Below are positions 24,842-33,005 of a stretch of DNA of 64,000 nucleotides, in pieces. Origin of the DNA: Argonema antarcticum A004/B2 (GTDB lineage: Bacteria; Cyanobacteriota; Cyanobacteriia; Cyanobacteriales; Aerosakkonemataceae); the NCBI RefSeq assembly GCF_023333585.1, contig NZ_JAIQZN010000003.1, positions 6,954 to 70,953 of the forward strand, read 5' to 3'. The notes below the pieces were generated by a model that saw only the letters and a program-made list of their open reading frames with translations, had not been told where the DNA came from and searched no databases. Each line of letters opens with the position of its first letter. The first letter of the stretch is position 1. The translations under genes were made by a program, and so were the position numbers.

Positions 24842-25285
24842 ATGAAAACATCTCGTTTCAAATCAGTTTTGGCTTTACTTGTAACTGCTGTGATTCTACT
24901 TTCTGATGTGGGTGCAGCATTTGCTAGACCTCGCATTCGTTTAAATCGGAGTCCGCGCAATCCAATACCTCGGACTGGGATTATTGGAACCCGTCTTCGC
25001 GGCTTTTTGCCTACCCCCAGACAGCACGGTCAGAACAGAAAGAGAAAACACAATATTCCTGCCAGAGATGTACTTCAAGCAGTTCGAGAAGGTAGGATTG
25101 TTCGTCAACACCATCAACGCGGACGTAATGGTAGAATGAGAGTGCGCTATGAAGGTCGCAATGCTACCGTAGTGACCCAGAACGGTAGAATAGTAACTAC
25201 ATTTTGGAATAATCCACTTAATCGTAGCCGCCAACGCAGCGCCGCAGAAGGACGCCGAATTCCTTTTCCAAATCGTAATCGCTAG
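24842..25285 (+). CDS. Small basic exported protein, DUF4258-like (fourth of four)
   Basis: The product is 147 residues. A signal peptide covers about residues 1-29 ('ALLVTAVILLSDVGAAFARP'). The mature protein is very basic and Arg/Asn-rich. The middle block 'NIPARDVLQAVREGRIVRQH', then 'MRVRYEGRNATVVTQNGRIV' and 'TTFWN', follows the pattern of DUF4258-type small domains (RelE/BECR-like relatives), a weak resemblance judged by eye. An AAGGAG site precedes the ATG. There are no cysteines, unlike the three upstream products. It follows the previous gene by 55 bases. Confidence 0.7.
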   Translation: MKTSRFKSVLALLVTAVILLSDVGAAFARPRIRLNRSPRNPIPRTGIIGTRLRGFLPTPRQHGQNRKRKHNIPARDVLQAVREGRIVRQHHQRGRNGRMRVRYEGRNATVVTQNGRIVTTFWNNPLNRSRQRSAAEGRRIPFPNRNR

Positions 25286-25329
25286 CAGCTATAGTAGGAT
25301 GCGTCAGAAAAAAGTTATTGATCGGATAA

Positions 25330-25485
25330 TTAACTTAACAATCTGATAATTTCCACACCAGTTATTGCTCCAATATATACCTCATTGTTCAAAGTTGGAT
25401 CGAATAGCCCTAAAACCCAAGCCGAGCCAATTTCGCTAATATAACGCTTGACCAATGTGCTACTATCTATGAAGTAAATTGCCAT
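25330..25485 (-). pseudogene. Truncated VapC-like PIN toxin
   Basis: From ATG 25485 the frame reads MAIYFIDSSTLVKRYISEIG and continues to 'YIGAITGVEII' before TAA 25330-25332, giving 51 residues. This is the N-terminal third of a VapC toxin: the first catalytic aspartate ('FIDSS') and 'LVKRY' are intact. The remaining acidic residues and helices are missing, so the RNase cannot be active. After the stop, sequence turns into a 'GGATGCGTCAGA' repeat, suggesting truncation by a MITE-type insertion or deletion. Confidence 0.72.
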
Positions 25486-25590
25486 TTAACGCCGTTCCTC
25501 AATGATAGTTTCAGAAACAGACTTTCCCTCGACCTGAATTAAATTTCTCTCTGCGATCGGTTGATATGTAGGATGAGCGATCGCTTCGTT
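25486..25590 (-). pseudogene. Fragment of the matching VapB-like antitoxin
   Basis: The frame ends 'QVEGKSVSETIIEERR' at TAA 25486-25488, directly followed by the ATG of the VapC fragment. Upstream it reads 'NEAIAHPTYQPIAERNLI' and then meets a TGA at 25591-25593, so about 34 codons of the C-terminal part are left. The close antitoxin-toxin junction and the 'EERR' end fit an antitoxin gene. Confidence 0.55.
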
Positions 25591-25779
25591 TCATGTTAAC
25601 TTACCGCGATTTCATTTATGAAGCCCAACAAGTGGGATATTTGTCCAAATGGAATCTGAGAATGGACTCTTACGATCGCTTCTTTTCACGCGCAGCCTGC
25701 CTAACGGCATTTTATATGCTATAATTACCGAAAATAGCAGCGCTACATTTATAATATAATTATCACGCCCAAAACTCAA

Positions 25780-25983
25780 ATGAAAGCTGAAGATTATCCA
25801 TTTGTTAAAGAACTGATAATTGACATTAAGGGTACTATCCAAAAAGTCGTTATCAATTTTAGTGATTATCAGCGCCTCCTAGAAGCGATGGAGGATGAAG
25901 GACTCGTACTTGCCATGATGGAAGTAAAAGATGAAACCCCCCTTAATTTAGATGAAGCGCTAGCAGAACTTGAAAAAGAGTGA
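25780..25983 (+). CDS. Antitoxin of a RelBE/ParDE-like pair
   Basis: The product is 67 residues. The C-terminal half 'YQRLLEAMEDEGLVLAMMEV', then 'KDETPLNLDEALAELEKE', is typical of cyanobacterial antitoxins paired with RelE/ParE toxins (Phd/RelB-like). The N-terminal half would bind DNA and repress the pair. The stop overlaps the toxin start by 4 bases (GTGA), so the two are translationally coupled. The 25591-25779 spacer before it has no other gene. Confidence 0.8.
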   Translation: MKAEDYPFVKELIIDIKGTIQKVVINFSDYQRLLEAMEDEGLVLAMMEVKDETPLNLDEALAELEKE

Positions 25984-26249
25984 ATACACAGTATCTACCT
26001 AGTTTTATTAAAGACCTCAAGGCGCTTAAAAGTACGCCAGTGTTTGAATCTATTAAAGCACTGGTTTTTGAAGAAATACCAGACATCCCTAATTTTGAAG
26101 ATATCCCCAATTTGAAAAAGCTAAAGGGATATGAAAATGCTTATCGAATTCGATTAGGTGACTATCGCATCGGTGTTGTATTTGATGGCAAAACAGTTAC
26201 GTATTACAGGACACTACATCGAAAGGAATTTTACCGCTACTTTCCTTGA
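25980..26249 (+). CDS. RelE/ParE-family toxin
   Basis: The product is 89 residues and starts with GTG overlapping the antitoxin stop. The core 'YENAYRIRLGDYRIGVVFDG', then 'KTVTYYRTLHRKEFYRYFP', has the R-x-R-x-G-x-Y-R-x-G-x pattern and C-terminal basic/aromatic end of RelE/ParE toxins. Known members cut ribosome-bound mRNA or poison gyrase; which applies is unclear. The pair looks intact, in contrast to the VapBC-like remnant just upstream. Confidence 0.85.
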   Translation: MNTQYLPSFIKDLKALKSTPVFESIKALVFEEIPDIPNFEDIPNLKKLKGYENAYRIRLGDYRIGVVFDGKTVTYYRTLHRKEFYRYFP

Positions 26250-26411
26250 GTGCGATCGCCTATCTCTTAGGCTGCATCAGACCAAAAAAGCTCGATCGCT
26301 CAAACCAAAGCGGACTGCTTCCCCTCACCAAGGGCGCTCAGCCAAACAAAAATACAGCGTTTGGCAACATTTGAGCCTAAAATTAGCCAAGTACAATCGA
26401 TCGTCAGTAGT

Positions 26412-27866
26412 ATGAGTAATCCTGCCAATTCTCCCCATTCCGATTCCACACCTGAGAGCGAAAAGCTCACTTTCGGCACCAAACTGGCTTATGGTGCTGG
26501 TGATATGGGTGCTGCCATCACGGCTAATATTGGGGTGTTTTATACGGCATATTTCCTTACCGATGTGGCTGGCTTGAATACTGGATTGGCGGCATGGGTG
26601 CTGCTGATTGGCAAGGTTTGGGATGCGGTGAACGATCCCATTGTGGGTGTGATGAGCGATCGCACCCAAAACCGCCGCTGGGGTCGTCGTCTACCTTGGA
26701 TGTTATACGGCGCGATTCCTTTCGGGGTTACTTTCTTTTTGCAGTGGATTGTACCCCGTTTTAGTGGTGATGAGGCTACCAATCAGTGGGGATTGTTCTG
26801 GTACTACGTTGTTATATCGATTCTGTTTAATTCTTTCTACACTGTCGTCAATTTGCCCTACACCGCTTTGACGCCCGAACTGACTCAAGACTACGACGAT
26901 CGCACTAACCTCAACAGCTTTCGATTTGCTTTCTCAATAGGCGGCAGTATTCTTTCTGTGATTGTGGTCGGTATTATTGCCGGTGTGATTCCGAATGACC
27001 GCATTCAGCAGTATTTGGTAGTGGGAGCGGTTTGTGCCCTGATGTCCGTATTGCCTTTGTATTGGTGTGTTTGGGGGGTTCGCTCTCGCGTTATGGCTGT
27101 AGCAGCACAACACCCTGAGATCGATCGGCCCGTATCCACACCAATTTTGTCACAATTGCGGATTGTTTTGAGCAATCGCCCGTTTTTGTTTGTGATCGGC
27201 ATCTATCTTTGTTCTTGGCTCGGTGTCCAGCTTACAGCTGCTATTATTCCTTACTTCGTTGTTAGTTGGATGCGCTTGCCAGATTCTGCGATCGCGCAAG
27301 TAATTATCGGCGTCCAAGGAACTGCTTTAGTGATGTTGTTTGTCTGGAGTGCGATTAGCGAACGGGTAGGCAAAAAAGCAGTTTATTTTATGGGAATGGG
27401 AGTCTGGATAATAGCACAGGCAGGACTCTTTTTTTTACAGCCCGGTCAAATATCATTGATGTATGTCTTATCGGTGATGGCAGGTTTCGGTGTTGCTACG
27501 GCTTATCTAATTCCCTGGTCAATGTTGCCAGACGTGATCGAACTGGATGAATTGAGAACCGGAGAGCGTCGGGAAGGTATATTTTATAGCTTTGTGGTAT
27601 TACTGCAAAAAGTTTGTTTGGCGATCGCAGTCTTCTTGGTTTTGAAAAGTTTAGATTGGGCTGGATATATGAAGCCCCTGGCCAACGTTCCGACGCCTAT
27701 TCAACCCGATTCTGTCCTGTTTGCAATCCGCATTGCTATTGGCCCGCTGCCAACAATTGCTCTCATCTGTGGTTTGGTGCTGACCTATTTTTACCCGATT
27801 ACTCGCGAAGTTCATGCGGAAATCTTGCTGAAACTCAAAGAAAAGCAAAATGTTAGTGGTCAATAG
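26412..27866 (+). CDS. GPH-family sugar/cation symporter (MFS-like)
   Basis: The product is 484 residues from ATG 26412 (MSNPANSPHSDSTPESEKLT); the frame is open to 26361. Twelve membrane segments are visible. The start 'KLAYGAGDMGAAITANIGVF' and the loop 'GKVWDAVNDPIVGVMSDRT' with 'RRWGRRLPWMLYGAIPFG' match the glycoside-pentoside-hexuronide:cation symporter family (MelB-like). Cyanobacterial members are poorly characterised, and substrates may include glycosides or lipids. It has no gene partners on the same strand. Confidence 0.9.
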   Translation: MSNPANSPHSDSTPESEKLTFGTKLAYGAGDMGAAITANIGVFYTAYFLTDVAGLNTGLAAWVLLIGKVWDAVNDPIVGVMSDRTQNRRWGRRLPWMLYGAIPFGVTFFLQWIVPRFSGDEATNQWGLFWYYVVISILFNSFYTVVNLPYTALTPELTQDYDDRTNLNSFRFAFSIGGSILSVIVVGIIAGVIPNDRIQQYLVVGAVCALMSVLPLYWCVWGVRSRVMAVAAQHPEIDRPVSTPILSQLRIVLSNRPFLFVIGIYLCSWLGVQLTAAIIPYFVVSWMRLPDSAIAQVIIGVQGTALVMLFVWSAISERVGKKAVYFMGMGVWIIAQAGLFFLQPGQISLMYVLSVMAGFGVATAYLIPWSMLPDVIELDELRTGERREGIFYSFVVLLQKVCLAIAVFLVLKSLDWAGYMKPLANVPTPIQPDSVLFAIRIAIGPLPTIALICGLVLTYFYPITREVHAEILLKLKEKQNVSGQ

Positions 27867-28139
27867 TCAATAGTCAATAGTCAATAGCCATTTGTTATTA
27901 GTCAGTAGCTTTTCACAAATGACTTATTTCAAATTTCTGATTTCAGATTTAAAATAAATCTAAAATCTAAAATTTACCAATGACCACTGACAACTGACAA
28001 CTGACAACTGACAACTGACAACTGACAACTGACAACTGACAACTGACAACTGACAACTGACCACTGACCACTGACAACTGACCACTGACCACTGACAACT
28101 GACAACTGACAACTGACCACTGACAACTGACCACTGACT
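27867..28139. repeat. Tandem repeat block ending at the stop codon of the next gene
   Basis: Three repeat types are stacked: 'CAATAGTCAATAGT' units (27861-27890), the AT-rich 'TTTCAGATTTAAAAT' type (27928-27975), and from 27980 a long run of 'ACTGACAACTG' and 'ACTGACCACTG' units to 28139. The run touches the stop codon of the minus-strand histidine kinase. There are no spacers of unique sequence, so it is not a CRISPR array. Confidence 0.8.
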
Positions 28140-31100
28140 TCACTGACGTAGCGGTAATTCGATGCGGAATGTCGTCCAGCCGTCCCGGCTTTCTACGTTA
28201 ATATTGCCCCCCATCTGCTCTACCAGTTTCTGTACTAAAGCCAGCCCCAAACCAGTACCGCCTTGTTTCCAAAGATCTGCCTGTAGAACTCGATAAAACT
28301 TCTTAAAAAGATGAGCTAACTCCGAAGAAGGAATTTCCACTTGATTGCTGACGGTAAAGATAGCCATCGGCACAGAGGAAGAGGAAGTAGCCTGCGACTG
28401 CGGGAGATATTCTTCAGACTCTATACTGTTGCCTAAATGGTGGTAAACGCGCAAAACTATGCCGCTGTTAGGGGGCGTATATTTGCAGGCATTGTTGAGC
28501 AGTTCTGCCAGGATTCGGCCTAATCCAGCGCGATCGGTAACTAGCGGGGGTAAGTCGGGTGACAATTCTACTTGGAGGTTTTGTTCCCGTTCGAGAGTAC
28601 GAGTGCGAAATGGTTCAACTATGTTGGGTAACCACTCTTGCAGGGTAAGCGATTCCGCGAGGGAGAGGGGATAAGAGGATGCTTCTAGCCGCTGCAAATC
28701 CAGAAGATCGTTAATCAGTTCGGTTTCGCGATCGCACTCGGCTTTGAGAATCTCCAAATAGCGCTGGTGTCGTTCTCCGCTGGGAACCAGTTTGAGCATT
28801 TGGATCGCCATTTTCATGTTAGCCATAGGCGTCCGCAATTCGTGGGAAACCGTACTCAAAAAGTCATCTTTGAGGAGATTGAGTTTTTCCAGTTCTGCTA
28901 CTTGTGCTTGAGCTGCTTGATAAAGTCTAGCTTGACGAATCCCGATCGCGCAATGATTCGCTACCTGCTGTACCAATCGTATTTCTAAATCGCTAAAAGC
29001 ATAATCCTGGTTATTTATTAACCACAAGTCCCCCAAAACTCCTTCATTATCAAAAATAGGACAAGCCAGCATCGCCACTCTTCCATATACTGGATTGGGA
29101 AAGATCGAACAAAACTGGAAATATTGTTTTTCTAAAAGTTGAGTATAGAGTTCCGGGAAGTTTGCCATCTGAGCTAAGCGACCCTGTTTTGCGGGAATCT
29201 TAACTGCGTAGTCCTGACAAACAGTGGAAGTACCATTTTCTAAATCGTATATAGCTGCATTACAGGAACTGATGTTTAGCCCGATAGCTACTTCTCGCAC
29301 GGCTGTTTCAAAAATATGATTTTCATCAAGGCTGTCGCGAACTTTTTCAGTTATGCGTTTGAGCATGGCTTCAAAGTCAAGCGCCTTTTGCAACTGGGCG
29401 GTGCGTTCTTGCACTTGCTGCTCCAGCTCGGTATTGAGTTTTTGTATTTGCTTGAAAAGTGAGGCTTGCTGGATTGCGAGTGCTACCGTTGTGGCCAGAT
29501 GTTGCAGGAAATCGATTTCAAACGGTTGCCAATGTCGCGATCCAGAACACTGATGGGCGCACAGCAATCCCCATAGTTGGTTGTTGAACGCAATTGGCAC
29601 AACCAGATTAGCGTTAATCTGTATTCGAGCGAGTAACTCTATGTGACAACTTGCGAGATTTCCTTGGTAAATATCATCAATGGCACAGACATGACCCTGT
29701 TCGTACTTTTGGATAAATTTGGCGTTAAAACAAGGATCTTCGCAAGAGAAACCCAAGATTGACGAACAATTCGGTGCAATGGATTCGACAACAAATTTAC
29801 CAAAATTTTGGGGCTCGATCTGATAAATTGCTACCCGCTCTACTTGCAGAAAGCTGCGTACTTCTGCTACTGCTTGGTTGAGAATTTCATCTATGTTTAA
29901 AGACTGGCGAATGCGCTCTTGGATTGTTCCCAGTAGCCGTTCTCGCTCAGTTTGCTGGCGTAGGGCTTCTTCTGCTTGTTTGCGATCGGTTATATCTTGG
30001 ACGGCACCGTAGATCAGAAGTAAGCGATTTCTATCATCGCAATAAATAGGCTGGCTATAATCGCGCAGCCAGCGGATTTCCCCATTTTTGGTGAAGATCC
30101 GGTATTCGCTTACATCTGAGAGCCAACACAGAATGGTTTGCAGGCGCTCTTGAAAAATTTGCCGATCATCGTGATGAATGAGATTTTGCCACCCGCCGCG
30201 TGCTTCGACTTCTTCAGAATTGAAGCCGGAAATACGGCTAAAGGCACCTGTAATCCAGTCTGTAACAAAAAAGCCGTTGGAGTCGATCCTCGCGGCATAA
30301 GCGAAGTCGGATGTCAGTTCTGAAACTATTCGATAGCGCTCTTCACTTTTTGCCAGATGTCTTTCTGTTTGCTTGCATTGGCTTGTGTCTCGCACAATCA
30401 CTACAACTTCTTCACTACCGTTAGGAATAATCCGAGCTTCAAAGTCGTGCAATTTGCCATTATTTAACAGATGATATTCAAAAATTTCTGTTTTTCCGTT
30501 CGAGAGGGCTTGTGCTATGTGCTGCATTGCCCTCTCGGCTAGTTTTTTTGGTAATGTCTCGGATATTTTTTTACCCCAGAAATCACTGGGAGGCAATTGT
30601 AAGCTGAAGTCTTTTGGAACGTGCCCGTCCAAAAAAGTACCATCTTTATAGGTGCGAAATATAGCATCCGGTATGACGTTCAACAAAATTTGGGTTGTCC
30701 TTTCGTTTTGTTGCGATCGCTCTTTTGCCTGTACGTCATATTCGACTTCTATAGAAACTTCTACAAAACCTGTGATATCACCATTGGCATTTTTAATAGC
30801 CGAATTAGTTAGCTGTGCCCAAAACTCGCTCCCATCTTTGCGCTGCAAAAAAATTTCGCCTCTCCACTCACCTTGCTGGACTGCGTTGTCGAAAATTTCT
30901 TCTACTCGCTGGCGGCTAATTTGAGGCACGATAATCTCATAGATATTTTTACCTATGACTTCTGCTGCTTGCCATTGATAGAGAGTTTCGGCGCACCTAT
31001 TCCAATAGGTTATCTTTCTTTCTGTATCCGTGGCAATGACAGCATGACAGATCAGATCTAAAAGCGATGCCTGAGAAAACATTTGCTCCTCTGCCTGCGC

Positions 31101-31202
31101 CTGAGTTTCCGCTGCCACTAGAATAGGTGAGCGCGGTCTTGAGGCCATCTCATCCCGGAAAAATTGACGCAGACTATTGAGCCCTTCTAGTTCCATACTC
31201 AA
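28140..31202 (-). CDS. PAS/GAF sensor histidine kinase
   Basis: The product is 1020 residues from TTG 31202, favoured by an AGGAG site eight bases upstream; ATG 31196 is the alternative. Soluble. Domain order: PAS (about 45-165), PAS (170-285), PAS (290-420, ends 'VQDITDRKQAEE'), GAF (430-595), GAF (625-780), HisKA with the phospho-acceptor at about H787 ('STVSHELRTPM'), and HATPase_c ('LAELLNNACKYTPP', then 'GTGLGLALVQKLV'). No receiver is attached, so a separate response regulator must exist. The first GAF has 'LLCAHQCSG' where phytochromes have 'ACHH', so bilin binding is doubtful. The signal is unknown. It has no co-oriented neighbour. Confidence 0.9.
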   Translation of the reverse strand: MSMELEGLNSLRQFFRDEMASRPRSPILVAAETQAQAEEQMFSQASLLDLICHAVIATDTERKITYWNRCAETLYQWQAAEVIGKNIYEIIVPQISRQRVEEIFDNAVQQGEWRGEIFLQRKDGSEFWAQLTNSAIKNANGDITGFVEVSIEVEYDVQAKERSQQNERTTQILLNVIPDAIFRTYKDGTFLDGHVPKDFSLQLPPSDFWGKKISETLPKKLAERAMQHIAQALSNGKTEIFEYHLLNNGKLHDFEARIIPNGSEEVVVIVRDTSQCKQTERHLAKSEERYRIVSELTSDFAYAARIDSNGFFVTDWITGAFSRISGFNSEEVEARGGWQNLIHHDDRQIFQERLQTILCWLSDVSEYRIFTKNGEIRWLRDYSQPIYCDDRNRLLLIYGAVQDITDRKQAEEALRQQTERERLLGTIQERIRQSLNIDEILNQAVAEVRSFLQVERVAIYQIEPQNFGKFVVESIAPNCSSILGFSCEDPCFNAKFIQKYEQGHVCAIDDIYQGNLASCHIELLARIQINANLVVPIAFNNQLWGLLCAHQCSGSRHWQPFEIDFLQHLATTVALAIQQASLFKQIQKLNTELEQQVQERTAQLQKALDFEAMLKRITEKVRDSLDENHIFETAVREVAIGLNISSCNAAIYDLENGTSTVCQDYAVKIPAKQGRLAQMANFPELYTQLLEKQYFQFCSIFPNPVYGRVAMLACPIFDNEGVLGDLWLINNQDYAFSDLEIRLVQQVANHCAIGIRQARLYQAAQAQVAELEKLNLLKDDFLSTVSHELRTPMANMKMAIQMLKLVPSGERHQRYLEILKAECDRETELINDLLDLQRLEASSYPLSLAESLTLQEWLPNIVEPFRTRTLEREQNLQVELSPDLPPLVTDRAGLGRILAELLNNACKYTPPNSGIVLRVYHHLGNSIESEEYLPQSQATSSSSVPMAIFTVSNQVEIPSSELAHLFKKFYRVLQADLWKQGGTGLGLALVQKLVEQMGGNINVESRDGWTTFRIELPLRQ

Positions 31203-31495
31203 TTATTCGTCTCCTGGTTCAGACTATCCCCTACGACGATCTTTATAGAATCAGGCTAGACCGGCTAATACTAGCAATTTAAACTCTTTCTGAGCGTGCG
31301 TCCATAGATACATATTTTTTCTCTTGCGTAAGGGGGGAGTGCTGAGTGCTGAGTGCTGAGTGAGGAGTGGGGAGTGGGGAGTTTGGTGAAGCTTAGTTAC
31401 TGGACTGGCTTTACCATTTAGGTTGCTTTGGCGTCAAGCTGTTGTCAATATGTTAAGATTTGTAAATAAATATAGCTAAAGGTTAAACTAAGCAA
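31203..31495. repeat. Spacer with 'GAGTGCTGAGT' tandem repeats
   Basis: Between a divergent kinase gene and the HEAT-repeat gene, positions 31338-31381 hold 'GTGCTGAGTGCTGAGTG' units grading into 'GGGGAGTGGGGAGT'. The remaining bases probably hold the promoters of both genes. No other gene is seen. Confidence 0.65.
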
Positions 31496-32179
31496 ATGAA
31501 TGATTCCAAGATAGAACAAATTTCGGCTCAGCTAGAGAGTGTGTCTTCGCGCGATCGCATGATTGCCCTCGCCTTGTTGCGGGATGTGCCAGCGTTTGAG
31601 GCGGTGCCTTTAATCAAAAAAGTTTTGGAAGACGAAAACCTCCAAATTCGCTCAATGGCTGTGTTTGCCTTGGGTATTAAGCAGACTCCAGAGTGTTATC
31701 CAATTTTAGTAAAGTTGCTAGAAACCGATCCCGATTACGGAATTCGCGCTGACGCTGCGGGTGCCTTGGGTTATTTGGAAGATAATCGTGCATTTGAGCC
31801 TTTAGTGCGGGCTTTTTACGAAGATACCGATTGGTTGGTGCGTTTTAGTGCGGCAGTCTCCCTGGGAAATCTCAAAGATCCACGGGCTTATGAAGTGTTG
31901 ATTCGGGCTTTAGATACGGATGAAGTCGTGCTGCAACAGGCAGCAATCTCAGCGTTGGGTGAAATCAAAGCGATCGAAGCAGTCGATCGTATCCTCGACT
32001 TTGCCCAGTCAGAAGATTGGTTAGTGAGGCAACGCTTAGCCGAAGCTTTAGGCTATCTTCCCAGTCCTAAAAGTCTTTCGGCCCTCAAATACCTCGAAAA
32101 AGACAGTCATCCCCAAGTTTCTGAAGCAGCTAGAATTTCCCTGGGCCGTCTGGAAGAGGGGCTAGGGGCTAGGGGCTAG
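31496..32179 (+). CDS. HEAT-repeat protein, NblB/CpcE-F-like
   Basis: The product is 227 residues made of about six HEAT-like units of 30-31 residues ('LQIRSMAVFALGIKQTPECY', 'YGIRADAAGALGYLEDNRAF', 'WLVRFSAAVSLGNLKDPRAY', 'WLVRQRLAEALGYLPSPKSL'). Short HEAT proteins of this form in cyanobacteria include the phycobilisome-degradation factor NblB and the E/F-type bilin lyases. The next gene is the phycobiliprotein lyase cpcS, so a phycobilisome role is plausible but inferred. The last residues ('LGARG') and the stop codon are encoded by the start of a 'GGGGCTAGGGGCTAGG' repeat array, so the natural end has been altered by the repeat. Confidence 0.8.
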   Translation: MNDSKIEQISAQLESVSSRDRMIALALLRDVPAFEAVPLIKKVLEDENLQIRSMAVFALGIKQTPECYPILVKLLETDPDYGIRADAAGALGYLEDNRAFEPLVRAFYEDTDWLVRFSAAVSLGNLKDPRAYEVLIRALDTDEVVLQQAAISALGEIKAIEAVDRILDFAQSEDWLVRQRLAEALGYLPSPKSLSALKYLEKDSHPQVSEAARISLGRLEEGLGARG

Positions 32180-32354
32180 GGGCTAGGGGCTAGAGGGGCT
32201 AGGGGCTAGGGGCTAGGGGCTAGGGGGAAGAGGGAAGAGAGAAGAGAGAAGAGGGAGAATTTTCTTTCTTTTGACTTTTGACTTTTGACTTTTGACTTTC
32301 CTAGCCCCTGTAAAATTGGGATAACAAAATTTTTGGCGCGAGACAATTTACTTC
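32158..32354. repeat. GGGGCTAGG tandem array and 'TTTTGAC' units
   Basis: At 32158-32225 seven-base 'GGGGCTA' units run in tandem, overlapping the last codons of the HEAT-repeat gene. Then come a purine-rich run 'AGAGAGAAGAGAGAAGAGG' (32231-32255) and tandem 'CTTTTGACTTTTGACTTTTG' (32270-32298). The cpcS start is close downstream. Confidence 0.8.
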
Positions 32355-32882
32355 ATGGATGTTAAAGAGTTTTTCCAGCTAAGCGCTGGCAAATGGTTTT
32401 CACAACGTACCAGTCACCATCTGGCTTTCAAGCAATCAGAAAGTGGCAAGTCAGACCTCAAGATTGATATGCTCCCAGCAGACGATCCCGAAGTGATTAA
32501 GCTGTGCCAGCAATACGATATTGCCCTGGAGAGTACCTGGGGTGGGGCTCGCGTCACTTGGGACGGCACAATGGAGTGGGATGAAGAAAAACACGCGGGT
32601 TCTTCAGTGCTAGTGCCAATTCCCGACCCGGATCGCCCCAACGAAGGCAAGTTGTTGCGGGATGTTGGCTATGCCGAGAAGGCAGAGGTTGCAGGTCGCT
32701 ACATTATTGGTAGCGACGATGCTATGACGCTGATTACTGAGTACGAGACTATGTATTCAGAAGAGCGCATCTGGTTTGCCAGTCCTAATTTGCGACTGCG
32801 AACTAGCATCCTGAAACGATTTGGTGGTTTCAGTATGGCGTCTTTTTGCTCGGAAATTCGCATGGGAGTAGTCAAAAATTAA
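32355..32882 (+). CDS. cpcS: S-type phycobiliprotein lyase CpcS/CpeS
   Basis: The product is 175 residues, the normal length. It opens '[20 protein letters not shown]' and has '[16 protein letters not shown]', '[20 protein letters not shown]' and '[20 protein letters not shown]'. This is the lipocalin-like S-type lyase pattern; it matches best the cyanobacterial CpcS-III group that attaches phycocyanobilin to Cys-84 of several phycobiliproteins. The protein acts in the cytoplasm on apo-subunits before phycobilisome assembly. It follows the HEAT-repeat gene across a repeat block. The paralogue CpcU is an alternative name. Confidence 0.88.
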   Translation: MDVKEFFQLSAGKWFSQRTSHHLAFKQSESGKSDLKIDMLPADDPEVIKLCQQYDIALESTWGGARVTWDGTMEWDEEKHAGSSVLVPIPDPDRPNEGKLLRDVGYAEKAEVAGRYIIGSDDAMTLITEYETMYSEERIWFASPNLRLRTSILKRFGGFSMASFCSEIRMGVVKN

Positions 32883-33005
32883 AAGTTGAAATATTAATTT
32901 TTCAGCTTTTATAGCCACAGTCACATAAGTTAGGACAGTATTGAACGCTCAAAGCAAGGCCGGGACTGTGTTTGTACTCAGCACTTTCCTGTACTCAGCA
33001 CTTTG

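Noticed and set aside
27980-28139. CRISPR-like array
   Set aside because: Units are 10-base tandem repeats with no unique spacers, and no cas genes are present.
29430-29920. Cyanobacteriochrome or phytochrome bilin-binding GAF domain in the large kinase
   Set aside because: The Cys-His bilin motif is absent; the domain reads 'LLCAHQCSG', and the paralogous form in the other kinase reads 'IVHEC', so both are probably non-bilin GAF domains.
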